A stretch of 64,000 bases of DNA from Aquibium pacificus (GTDB lineage: Bacteria > Pseudomonadota > Alphaproteobacteria > Rhizobiales > Rhizobiaceae): assembly GCF_040839445.1 (NCBI RefSeq), contig NZ_JBDPGJ010000002.1, forward strand, positions 744,001 to 808,000. The letters are read 5' to 3'. The notes beneath the pieces were generated by a model that did not search any database, was not told the origin of the DNA, and saw only the letters and a program-made list of their open reading frames with translations. This document shows positions 36,405 to 43,702 of this stretch, one piece after another. Position 1 is the stretch's first letter; the number at the start of each line of letters is the position of its first letter. A program made the position numbers and the translations under genes.

Positions 36405-36419
36405 TTAAAGCGGCATTAA
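36405..36419. promoter_or_regulatory. Predicted CtrA box upstream of ftsK
   Basis: The sequence TTAA-AGCGGCA-TTAA matches the full TTAA-N7-TTAA consensus for the cell-cycle regulator CtrA and continues into CC. It lies 79 bases upstream of the ftsK start codon. The match is exact in a GC-rich background, where eight fixed A/T positions are rare by chance. Binding is inferred from the motif only. Confidence 0.55.
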
Positions 36420-36450
36420 CCATCCAGCCACGCACGGAGCTCTCCAGCCG

Positions 36451-36485
36451 AAAAGAAAACGGAGCCCGGCAATGCCGGACTCCGC
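36451..36485 (-). terminator. Rho-independent terminator of amt
   Basis: On the minus strand, CGGAG-T-CCGGC, a three-base ATT loop and GCCGG-G-CTCCG form an 11-base stem with one G-T-type mismatch. TTTTCTTTT follows immediately. It lies 64 bases after the amt stop codon and has the form of a strong intrinsic terminator. Confidence 0.85.
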
Positions 36486-36548
36486 TTCCTGGGAGGATGT
36501 GCCCTGGGGCACCGGATAGGCGCGGCGGACGAACCGCCGCGGGTTTTC

Positions 36549-37928
36549 TCAGGAGTGGTAGGCCACTTCCCCGTGCGAGGTGAGGTCCAGCCCCTGGCGC
36601 TCGGCCTCTTCGCTCGGGCGCAGGCCGACGATCAGGTCCACGACCTTGTAGAGGATCGCCGAACCGATGCCGCACCAGATGACGGTGACGAGAACGGCGA
36701 GGATCTGGATCCAGACCTGGCCGCCCATGCCGACGCCTTCGGCATAGCCGATGCCGCCGAGCGAGGACGAGGTGAACACGCCCGTGCCGATTGCGCCGAC
36801 GATACCGCCGATGCCGTGGATGCCGAAAACGTCCAGCGAGTCGTCGTAGCCGGCTTTGATCTTCACCACCGCCACGAAGTAGTAGCAGACCGCGCTGGCG
36901 ATGGCCCCGAGCACGATGGCGCCGACCGGTCCGATGAGGCCGGCAGCCGGGGTGACCGCGACCAGGCCGGCGACGACACCCGAGGCGGCGCCGAGCATGG
37001 AGGCCTTGCCGCGGGCGAGGCTTTCGATGAAGACCCAGGCGATGATGGCGCCGGCGGTCGCGGTGAAGGTGTTGATCATCGCCAGGGCGGCACCGCCATT
37101 GGCCTCGAGGTTGGAGCCGGCGTTGAAGCCGAACCAGCCAACCCAAAGGATCGATGCGCCTACCATGGTGAGCGTCATCGAATGCGGAGCCATGTTGTCC
37201 TTGCCGTATCCGGCGCGCTTGCCGATCATGATGGAGCCGACGAGCGCGGCGATGCCGGCATTGATGTGGACGACCGTTCCGCCGGCGAAGTCGAGAGCGC
37301 CCCAGCCGAACAGCAGGCCGTTGGCATCCCACACCATGTGGGCGATCGGGAAGTACACGAAGGTGACCCAGAGCGCGACGAACAGGATGACCGCCGAGAA
37401 CTTGATACGCTCGGCGAACGCGCCGATGATCAGCGCCGGCGTGATGCAGGCGAAGGTCATCTGGAAGCAGATGAACACGAATTCGGGGATCACCACGCCG
37501 TCGGAGAAGGTCGCGGCCTCGCTGTCAGCCGTCACGCCCGACAGGAACAGCTTGCCAAGCCCGCCCCAATAGGCGCCCGTGCCGCCGCCAAAGGCGAATG
37601 AATAGCCATAGACCACCCAGATGACGATGACGACAGCCGTGATCATCGTGCACTGCATCAGCACCGAGAGCATGTTCTTGGCGCGCACCAGGCCGCCGTA
37701 GAAGAGGGCCAGGCCCGGAAGCACCATGAAGAGGACGAGGATGGTCGACAACATCATCCAGGCGGTATCGCCCTTGTCCATGGTGGTCGCGGCGGCTTCG
37801 GCGGCTGCCTCCGCCGCGGGGGCGGCGGTTTCCTGGGCAAATGCCGCACTCGCTCCGAGAACCGCAAGTCCGAGACCGCCGAGCAATGTTGGCCGCCACG
37901 CAGCCTTGGAAATGGTCGAAAGGTTCAT
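36549..37928 (-). CDS. amtB: Ammonium transporter Amt
   Basis: This 459-residue ammonium channel has a cleavable signal peptide (about 1-31), an Ala/Glu-rich linker and eleven membrane helices. The pore His pair is seen in PIAHMVWDANG and DVFGIHGIGG, and the AFAERIKFSA and GWFGFNAGSN segments are typical. The start follows AAGGAGACAG. It lies 28 bases downstream of glnK, the classic glnK-amtB pair in which uridylylated or ADP-bound GlnK closes or frees the channel. Expression should follow the sigma-54-type promoter upstream of glnK. Confidence 0.96.
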   Translation of the reverse strand: MNLSTISKAAWRPTLLGGLGLAVLGASAAFAQETAAPAAEAAAEAAATTMDKGDTAWMMLSTILVLFMVLPGLALFYGGLVRAKNMLSVLMQCTMITAVVIVIWVVYGYSFAFGGGTGAYWGGLGKLFLSGVTADSEAATFSDGVVIPEFVFICFQMTFACITPALIIGAFAERIKFSAVILFVALWVTFVYFPIAHMVWDANGLLFGWGALDFAGGTVVHINAGIAALVGSIMIGKRAGYGKDNMAPHSMTLTMVGASILWVGWFGFNAGSNLEANGGAALAMINTFTATAGAIIAWVFIESLARGKASMLGAASGVVAGLVAVTPAAGLIGPVGAIVLGAIASAVCYYFVAVVKIKAGYDDSLDVFGIHGIGGIVGAIGTGVFTSSSLGGIGYAEGVGMGGQVWIQILAVLVTVIWCGIGSAILYKVVDLIVGLRPSEEAERQGLDLTSHGEVAYHS

Positions 37929-37956
37929 TTCTGTCTCCTTGAAATCGAATTGGCTC

Positions 37957-38295
37957 TCAAAGCGCGTCGACGTCGGTCTCGCCGGTGCGGATGCGCACGG
38001 CCTGATCGATCCCGTAGACGAAGATCTTGCCGTCGCCGATCTGGCCGGTCTTGGCGGCTCCGCTGATCGCGTCGACGGCCTTGTCGACCATGTCGCCACC
38101 GACGGCGACCTCGATCTTGATCTTGGGCAGGAAGCTCACCGCGTATTCGGCTCCGCGGTAGATCTCGGTATGCCCCTTCTGACGCCCGTAGCCTTTGACT
38201 TCGGTGACGGTCAGGCCTTGGATCCCGACGGCGGTGAGCGCTTCGCGCACCTCGTCGAGCTTGAAAGGCTTGATGATTGCCATCACGATCTTCAT
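37957..38295 (-). CDS. glnK: PII signal protein GlnK
   Basis: This 112-residue PII protein senses ATP/ADP and 2-oxoglutarate and gates Amt. The T-loop GRQKGHTEIYRGAEY carries the uridylylation Tyr51. The B-loop GDGKIFVYGIDQAVRIRTGE and the starting MKIVMAIIKPFKLDEVREAL are canonical. It begins the glnK-amt operon and has 228 bases of upstream noncoding DNA with a near-consensus sigma-54 promoter and one TGCAC half-site near 38472, which fits nitrogen control through NtrC. Confidence 0.97.
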   Translation of the reverse strand: MKIVMAIIKPFKLDEVREALTAVGIQGLTVTEVKGYGRQKGHTEIYRGAEYAVSFLPKIKIEVAVGGDMVDKAVDAISGAAKTGQIGDGKIFVYGIDQAVRIRTGETDVDAL

Positions 38296-38383
38296 AAGGT
38301 TTCACCCTTCTTTTCTTGCGGGTCCCCCGCGTTACGTGACACCGCCGGCACGCCGAGGCAGCCAGAGCGTGCATCAGGTGATT

Positions 38384-38397
38384 CAAGCTCCGTGCCA
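38384..38397 (-). promoter_or_regulatory. Sigma-54-type promoter of glnK-amt
   Basis: On the minus strand the sequence TGGCACG-GAGC-TTGAA matches the -24/-12 consensus TGGCACG-N4-TTGCA except for the C of the -12 GC. It lies about 90 bases upstream of glnK. The spacing is exact and the gene function fits RpoN/NtrC control. Confidence 0.6.
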
Positions 38398-38499
38398 GTT
38401 CGCGGGTGGTGGGGTTAAGCTGCTGGAATCCATAGGCGAAGGCAGCGCGCGCTGCTGCGGGTTTGCGGCAGTGCACAATGGATTGGGTTAACAAATATG

Positions 38500-38532
38500 C
38501 AAAAAATACGGAATGCCTAATTTTTAGGCATT
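38500..38532 (-). terminator. Terminator overlapping the tesB stop codon
   Basis: A perfect nine-base AATGCCTAA/TTAGGCATT stem with an AAA loop begins inside the last codons of tesB and includes its TAA. Three bases after the stem on the minus strand comes TATTTTTT. This should end tesB transcription before the glnK control region. Confidence 0.75.
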
Positions 38533-39390
38533 AGTTCTCTGCCGGATCAGCCCTTCCTGGGCGACCGATGCGATGAGCGTGCCGTTGCGCGCGTAGAGCG
38601 AGCCGCGGGTGAACCCTCTGCCCCCGGAAGACGACGGGCTGTCCTGCGAGTAGAGAAGCCAGTCGTCGAGCGGGTCTGGCTGATGGAACCACATGGCGTG
38701 GTCGAGGCTCGCCACCTGGAGGTCCGGATCGAAGATCGCGCGGCCATGGGCGAACGTCGCGGTGTCGAGCAGCGTCATGTCCGACAGGTAGGCCAGCACC
38801 GCCGACTGCACCGGCCATTGCGGCGGCACCGGCCCGGTCGTCCTGATCCAGACGCTCTGCCTGGGCGGCAGCTTGTCGCGGCTGACATAGTGTTCCACGT
38901 GGACGGGCTTGATCTCGAGGGGGCGCTCACGGGCCCAGAAGCGCCGGATGGCTTCGGGAACGTTCGGCGTCGTATCGAGGAGTTCGCGCTGGCTCTTCAG
39001 TTCGTCGGGAGACGGCACGCCCGCCGGCATGTCGACCTGATGCTGGAGCCCCGTCTCGAGACGCTGAAAAGAGGCTTCGAGCGAGAAGATCGCCTTGCCA
39101 TGCTGGATGGCGACCACGCGGCGGGTCGTGAAGGAGCCGCCGTCGCGGATGCGGTCGACCTCGTAGACGATTGGTACCTGCGTGTCGCCCGGGCGCATGA
39201 AGTAACCGTGCAGGGAGTGAACGTGCCGGTCGGGATCGACGGTGCGCTGCGCGGCGACCAGCGCCTGGCCGATCGTCTGGCCGCCGAAGACCCGCTGCCA
39301 GGTCGTCTGGGGACTGCGACCTCGAAACAGGTTGTGCTCCAGGTGCTCCAGGTCGAGAATACCGAGGAGTTCCTGCATGGGTGAAGACAT
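38524..39390 (-). CDS. tesB: Acyl-CoA thioesterase II
   Basis: This 288-residue double hot-dog thioesterase hydrolyses medium- and long-chain acyl-CoA. The N-terminal hot dog carries RVFGGQTIGQALVAAQRTV and HSLHGYFMRPGD; the C-terminal one carries the catalytic Asp in AYLSDMTLLDT, then DHAMWFHQP and LYARNG-type strands. Length is that of TesB. The stop codon is part of the terminator hairpin. It is divergent from the UbiH-type hydroxylase gene, with about 110 bases between starts. Confidence 0.93.
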   Translation of the reverse strand: MSSPMQELLGILDLEHLEHNLFRGRSPQTTWQRVFGGQTIGQALVAAQRTVDPDRHVHSLHGYFMRPGDTQVPIVYEVDRIRDGGSFTTRRVVAIQHGKAIFSLEASFQRLETGLQHQVDMPAGVPSPDELKSQRELLDTTPNVPEAIRRFWARERPLEIKPVHVEHYVSRDKLPPRQSVWIRTTGPVPPQWPVQSAVLAYLSDMTLLDTATFAHGRAIFDPDLQVASLDHAMWFHQPDPLDDWLLYSQDSPSSSGGRGFTRGSLYARNGTLIASVAQEGLIRQRTNA

Positions 39391-39501
39391 CGTGCTTTGG
39401 ACCCTCTCGCGCCGGCCTTGCCGGGAGGCCGGTTTCGGACAGTTAGGCAGGATGAGTCAAGCGGCCCGGTGGCGGCGTTGCTTCGGGAATGGAGTTCCAG
39501 G

Positions 39502-40749
39502 GTGTCGAACAAGATGCAGGACAGTGTCGATATCGTCGTGGCGGGCGCGGGCTATGTCGGGCTCGCCACCGCCGTTTCGATCGCGCAGGCGCGGCCGATG
39601 TTGAAGATTACGGTCGTGGATGCGGCGCCTGCAGGCGTCTGGGAGCGCGATACCCGCGCCTCTGCGATCGCCGCCGCGGGCCGGCGGATGTTCGAACAGC
39701 TCGGCTGCTGGTCCCAGATGGAGCCCGCGGCGCAGCCGATCATGGACATGATCGTCACCGATTCGCGCACCACCGACCCGGTGCGGCCAGTCTTCCTTAC
39801 CTTCGACGGCGAAGTGAAGGAGGGAGAGCCCTTCGCCCACATGGTGCCCAACCGGGAGATGAACGCGGCGCTGCGGCGCCAGGCCGCCGAACTCGGCATC
39901 GTCCTGGTCGAAGGCGTGGCCGTGGATCATTTCGAGGTCGAGGGCGCGCGGGTCACGGTCGCTCTCGCCGGCGGCAAGGTCCTGGAGGCGCGGCTCCTGA
40001 TCGCGGCGGACGGCGTGAAGTCGCGCCTGCGGCAGATGGCGGGGATCAAGACCGTGCATTGGGACTACGGTCAGTCGGGCATCGTCTGCACGGTGGCGCA
40101 TGAACGGCCGCACGAAGGACGCGCGGAGGAGCATTTCCTGCCGGCCGGCCCCTTTGCCATCCTGCCGCTCAAGCCCGACGGGAATGGCGGCAACCGCTCC
40201 TCGATCGTCTGGACCGAGCGGACCGAGGTCGCCGACCGCCTGGTGGCGGAGGACGACATCGTGTTCGAGACGGAACTGGAACTGCGCTTCGGCCTCAAGC
40301 TTGGCGAAATACGCGTCGACGGTCCGCGAAAGGCGTGGCCGCTGGGGCTGACCCTTGCGCGCGAATTCGTCGCCCCGCGCTTCGCGCTTGCCGGCGACGC
40401 GGCGCATGGCATCCACCCGATCGCCGGGCAGGGCCTCAATCTCGGTCTGAAGGACGCCGCCGCGCTGGCCCAGGTGATCGTCGAAGCCGAGCGCCTAGGC
40501 GAGGACATCGGCGCGCTCGACGTTCTCGAACGCTACACGCGCTGGCGCCGCTTCGACACCGTCCAGATGGGCATCACCACCGACGTGCTGAACCGCATGT
40601 TCTCCAACGACTTCGCACCGCTGCGGACGATCCGCGACGTGGGACTCGGCATGGTCGACCGGATGCCCTGGCTAAAGGCGTTCTTCATCCGGCAGGCAGC
40701 GGGTCTCGCTGGACCCGCCCCGAACCTGCTACGCGGCGAGCCTATCTGA
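39502..40749 (+). CDS. UbiH/UbiF/COQ6-family FAD-dependent hydroxylase
   Basis: This 415-residue flavoprotein monooxygenase hydroxylates the ubiquinone ring at one of its three positions. It has the Rossmann loop VVAGAGYVGLATA near the N-terminus, the DG fingerprint LIAADGVKSRLRQ and the GD motif FALAGDAAHGIHPIAGQGLNLGLKD. I chose GTG 39502 because GGAG lies seven bases upstream; ATG 39514 is the alternative. Which ring carbon it acts on (UbiH, UbiF, UbiL or UbiI type) cannot be decided here. The gene stands apart from other ubi genes. Confidence 0.88.
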   Translation: MSNKMQDSVDIVVAGAGYVGLATAVSIAQARPMLKITVVDAAPAGVWERDTRASAIAAAGRRMFEQLGCWSQMEPAAQPIMDMIVTDSRTTDPVRPVFLTFDGEVKEGEPFAHMVPNREMNAALRRQAAELGIVLVEGVAVDHFEVEGARVTVALAGGKVLEARLLIAADGVKSRLRQMAGIKTVHWDYGQSGIVCTVAHERPHEGRAEEHFLPAGPFAILPLKPDGNGGNRSSIVWTERTEVADRLVAEDDIVFETELELRFGLKLGEIRVDGPRKAWPLGLTLAREFVAPRFALAGDAAHGIHPIAGQGLNLGLKDAAALAQVIVEAERLGEDIGALDVLERYTRWRRFDTVQMGITTDVLNRMFSNDFAPLRTIRDVGLGMVDRMPWLKAFFIRQAAGLAGPAPNLLRGEPI

Positions 40750-40846
40750 CGTCGCCAAGCCAGTAACGGAAACTTGTCGGATCGCGATCGGCCGCCACGG
40801 TATTGTCGCCAGACGCAATCAACCCACACGAGAACGGAGATCCTGC

Positions 40847-41272
40847 ATGGACCGCTCAGCCACCGCCACCTGGAAGGGAAATCTCAAGGAAGGGACCGGG
40901 ACGTTTAGTTCGCAGAGCGGCGCGCTCAGCGGGCTCGCCTATTCCTTCAAATCGCGCTTCGAGGACGAGAGCGGCAAGGCCGGCAGCAATCCCGAAGAGC
41001 TGATCGCCGCGGCCCATGCCGGCTGCTTCGCCATGCAGCTGTCGCACTTCCTGGCCGAAAACGGCACCCCGGCCGACAAGCTCGACGCCAAGGCCGTCGT
41101 CACGCTGGTGCCGGGCAAGGGCATCACCGGCAGCGCGCTCACCCTGACGGGATCCGTTCCGGGCATCGACGAGGCGAAGTTCAAGGAACTCGCCGACAAG
41201 GCCAAGGCCGAGTGCCCGGTTTCGAAGGCGCTGGGCGCCATCAACGTGACGCTGGACGCCCGGCTCGGCTGA
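40847..41272 (+). CDS. osmC: OsmC-family peroxiredoxin
   Basis: This 141-residue OsmC/Ohr-family thiol peroxidase reduces organic and lipid hydroperoxides. The two active-site Cys are Cys60 in AAHAGCFAMQLS and Cys123 in AECPVSKALGA, at the spacing typical of OsmC rather than Ohr. The catalytic Arg-equivalent and Glu segment GSNPEELIAAAH precedes the first Cys. The ATG follows AGAACGGAGAT. A nine-base inverted repeat lies after the stop (41295-41320). Confidence 0.93.
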   Translation: MDRSATATWKGNLKEGTGTFSSQSGALSGLAYSFKSRFEDESGKAGSNPEELIAAAHAGCFAMQLSHFLAENGTPADKLDAKAVVTLVPGKGITGSALTLTGSVPGIDEAKFKELADKAKAECPVSKALGAINVTLDARLG

Positions 41273-41294
41273 GGCTGCCTCTCCCGTCCGACCA

Positions 41295-41320
41295 GATTCT
41301 GGCTCAATCGTGCCAGAATC
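41295..41320. promoter_or_regulatory. Inverted repeat between osmC and the dehydrogenase gene
   Basis: GATTCTGGC and GCCAGAATC form a perfect nine-base inverted repeat with an eight-base spacer, 22 bases after the osmC stop. There is no T-tract, so a terminator is not certain. A second imperfect hairpin, CCGGCC-ATCTT with AAGATCGGCCGG, follows at 41341-41371. Together they fill the gap before the Leu/Glu-type dehydrogenase gene and could control it or end osmC. Confidence 0.4.
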
Positions 41321-41423
41321 CGGAACGTAAGCTCGCGAACCCGGCCATCTTCGAAAGGAAAGATCGGCCGGTTCGCCCTATATGGCAGAGATGGAGAAAA
41401 GATCATCGGGAGGATCAGAAAAG

Positions 41424-42569
41424 ATGCTTCATTCCATCGAGCCGCGCAGCTTGAAAGTGCCCGGACGTGCATCGTCTCTTTCCCTGAAGGACATCACCGC
41501 GCAAGCCGGTGGCCTGCCGGATTTCGACCGGCACGAGCAGGTCTGGCTCGGGCGCGACGAGAGCAGAGGCCTGACCGCGATCGTGGCCGTGCACGACACC
41601 ACGCTGGGTCCGGCGCTGGGCGGCACCCGGGTGTGGCCGCATGAGAGCTTCGAAGCGGGCCTGACGGATGCGCTGAGACTGTCGCGCGGCATGACATACA
41701 AGGCCGCGATCGCGGGTCTCGACCTCGGCGGCGGCAAGGCAGTGATCATCGCCGATCCGAAGACGCAGAAGACGCCCGAGCTGCTGCAAGCCTACGCGGA
41801 GATGCTGCGCGCCCTCGACGGCCAGTTCTACACCGGCGAGGATGTCGGGCTGACGCTGGAGGATGCCGACTTCCTTCGTGCCCGGACCCCGAACGTGACC
41901 GGGACGACCAGCGGCGGCAGCGGTAATCCCTCGCCCGTGACCGCGCACGGCGTGTTTCTCGGCATCAAGGCAGCCCTGCGCCATCGCCGCGGCAAGGACA
42001 GGTTGGCGGGAATCCGCGTCGCCGTCCAGGGACTCGGCTCCGTCGGCTGGTCGCTCGCAAAGAAACTCAGCCAGGAAGGCGCGTTTCTCACCGTTTCAGA
42101 CATCGATCCGGCGCGTGCGCAAAAGGCGGTCGACCACCTCGGCGCGCGGTCGGTCCTGGGCAATGCCATTTTGGAGGCGGACGTGGATGTCCTCGCCCCT
42201 TGCGCGCTCGGCGGCATTCTTTCGCAGGAGACCATCCCGCTCCTGAAGGCCTCGATCGTGGCTGGCGCGGCCAACAACCAGCTTGCTACTGACCGGGACG
42301 ACAACCTCCTGAGGGCGCGCGGCATCCTCTATGCGCCGGACTACGTCATCAATTCCGGCGGCCTGATGAACGTCGCGGCCGAACTCGCGCCGGGCGGCTA
42401 CGACGCGGACGCGACCATGAAACGGGTCGCGAGAATACCGGAGACGCTGACGGCGATCTTCAGACGCGCGGAAGAGGAGGGGAAGACGACCGAAGAAGTC
42501 GCGGAGGCGATGGCCGGCGAAAGGCTCGCACGCGGTCGGAACCGAGGCACCACGCGCGTCCGCCGGTAA
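41424..42569 (+). CDS. Glu/Leu/Phe/Val-type amino-acid dehydrogenase (leucine dehydrogenase-like)
   Basis: This 381-residue NAD(P)-dependent oxidative deaminase is closest in form to leucine dehydrogenase. The substrate domain has LGPALGGTRVWP, MTYKAAIAGLDLGGGKAVI with both conserved Lys, and the GEDVG and GTTSGGSGNPSPVTAHG segments. The NAD domain has VQGLGSVGWSLAKKL and later GAANNQL. It probably converts branched-chain amino acids to 2-oxo acids and ammonia. I chose ATG 41424 because GGGAGG lies upstream; ATG 41382 is in frame. The Arg-rich C-terminus ends RRG-like and is longer than usual. Confidence 0.88.
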   Translation: MLHSIEPRSLKVPGRASSLSLKDITAQAGGLPDFDRHEQVWLGRDESRGLTAIVAVHDTTLGPALGGTRVWPHESFEAGLTDALRLSRGMTYKAAIAGLDLGGGKAVIIADPKTQKTPELLQAYAEMLRALDGQFYTGEDVGLTLEDADFLRARTPNVTGTTSGGSGNPSPVTAHGVFLGIKAALRHRRGKDRLAGIRVAVQGLGSVGWSLAKKLSQEGAFLTVSDIDPARAQKAVDHLGARSVLGNAILEADVDVLAPCALGGILSQETIPLLKASIVAGAANNQLATDRDDNLLRARGILYAPDYVINSGGLMNVAAELAPGGYDADATMKRVARIPETLTAIFRRAEEEGKTTEEVAEAMAGERLARGRNRGTTRVRR

Positions 42570-42603
42570 CGCCCGCGGTCGCTGTCCGGTTGAGAAGAAA
42601 CGG

Positions 42604-43203
42604 TCAGTGCGAGGGGACGCCCTCGTATGCCGCCTTGCCCCAAACCTCCTCGACGCGCGCGTTGCGGCCGCAGGCATAGCGGTAGTAGCGGTACTTGAGC
42701 GGGTTCTTCTTGTAGTAATCCTGATGATAGCCCTCTGCCGGCCAGAATGGCCCGGCGGCTTCGATTGGGGTCACGACTTCCTTGCCGAGCGCCTGCTGCG
42801 CATCGGTCTTCGCCTTCTCGGCCGCCGCTTTCTGCTCGTCGCCGTTCACGTAAACGGCGGTCGTATAGGCATGCCCGCGGTCGCAGAACTGACCGCCGGA
42901 ATCCGTCGGGTCGACGGTGTGGAAGAAGACGTCGACCAGCGTCTCGTAATTCACCCTTGCAGGATCGTATTCGATCCGGACCACCTCACGATGACCTTCG
43001 TGGTTCGGGTAGGTTGGGTTCTCGAGCGTTCCGCCGGAGTATCCCGACGTCGTCGAGACGACGCCCGGCACCTTGTCGAAATCGGATTCCACGCACCAGA
43101 AGCAGCCGCCCGCGAAGATGGCGGTCTCGGTCTGCTGGGCCATCGCGGGCGCGAGAAACCCGCCGGCGAGGACGAATGAAGCTGCGATGAGGCTGCGAAG
43201 CAT
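42604..43203 (-). CDS. msrA: Periplasmic peptide-methionine (S)-S-oxide reductase MsrA
   Basis: This 199-residue MsrA reduces the S-epimer of methionine sulfoxide. A signal peptide (about 1-22, AMA-Q cleavage) predicts a periplasmic location. The catalytic motif is GGCFWCVE with Cys34 and a second Cys37. The GGxxxPTYPNHEGHREVV, FFHTVDPT and GHQY-like GYHQDYY segments and a C-terminal resolving Cys (YACGRNAR) follow. I chose ATG 43203 because GGAG lies nine bases upstream; ATG 43218 adds five residues. No msrB is next to it. Confidence 0.9.
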   Translation of the reverse strand: MLRSLIAASFVLAGGFLAPAMAQQTETAIFAGGCFWCVESDFDKVPGVVSTTSGYSGGTLENPTYPNHEGHREVVRIEYDPARVNYETLVDVFFHTVDPTDSGGQFCDRGHAYTTAVYVNGDEQKAAAEKAKTDAQQALGKEVVTPIEAAGPFWPAEGYHQDYYKKNPLKYRYYRYACGRNARVEEVWGKAAYEGVPSH

Positions 43204-43294
43204 CGATTTCTTCTCCATTTTCCGGAGAAATAATTCAGCGGCGCAGCGTTTCAAAATCAAGCCGTGACACGCTTGCGTGAGCGTACGACCGGCG

Positions 43295-43606
43295 TCAACC
43301 GTACGCCCCGCGTCTGCTCGTCCGGCTGTCGAGCCATCTCCGGATCTGCCCGAAGTCGCCGCCGAACGCGCGCTGCTTCAGTTCCTCATAGGCGATCGAG
43401 CAGTACATGGCGTCGCCGCCCGCCAGTCGCTGCGACGTCGCGGAGTCCTCGCAGCCGAGATAGATGACCTTCAGCCTCTCGATGGACGTTGCGTCGAGGC
43501 GGCCCGCCTCGCCGGCATGCGCGGCAGGAGCAAGCAGCAACGCACATGCGAAGGCGCATGAGAGCACGGGTGAGGAGGGGAGTTGCTGACGAACCTTGGC
43601 AATCAT
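43295..43606 (-). CDS. Small exported protein of unknown function
   Basis: This 103-residue product has a Sec signal peptide (about 1-31, AHA-G) and a mature domain of about 70 residues with two Cys (IYLGCEDSA and MYCSIAYEEL) that could form a disulfide. A basic C-terminal helix follows. The ATG follows CAGGAGAATC. I recognise no family. It stands between msrA and the hydrolase-LuxR gene. Codon use looks native. Confidence 0.7.
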   Translation of the reverse strand: MIAKVRQQLPSSPVLSCAFACALLLAPAAHAGEAGRLDATSIERLKVIYLGCEDSATSQRLAGGDAMYCSIAYEELKQRAFGGDFGQIRRWLDSRTSRRGAYG

Positions 43607-43702
43607 GGCGATTCTCCTGGCAGGCCGGTCTTCCGGCTTGAGGAGAGAATCTATGCCCAGTGTTCCCGTGCGCGCATGAGGCGGATGTCCCGGAGCGGGC
43701 GG

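Noticed and set aside
34599..36419. A 606-codon plus-strand frame
   Set aside because: It is antisense to ftsK, which has all its motifs; the product is low-complexity Arg/Glu/Gly-rich sequence as expected from antisense GC-rich DNA.
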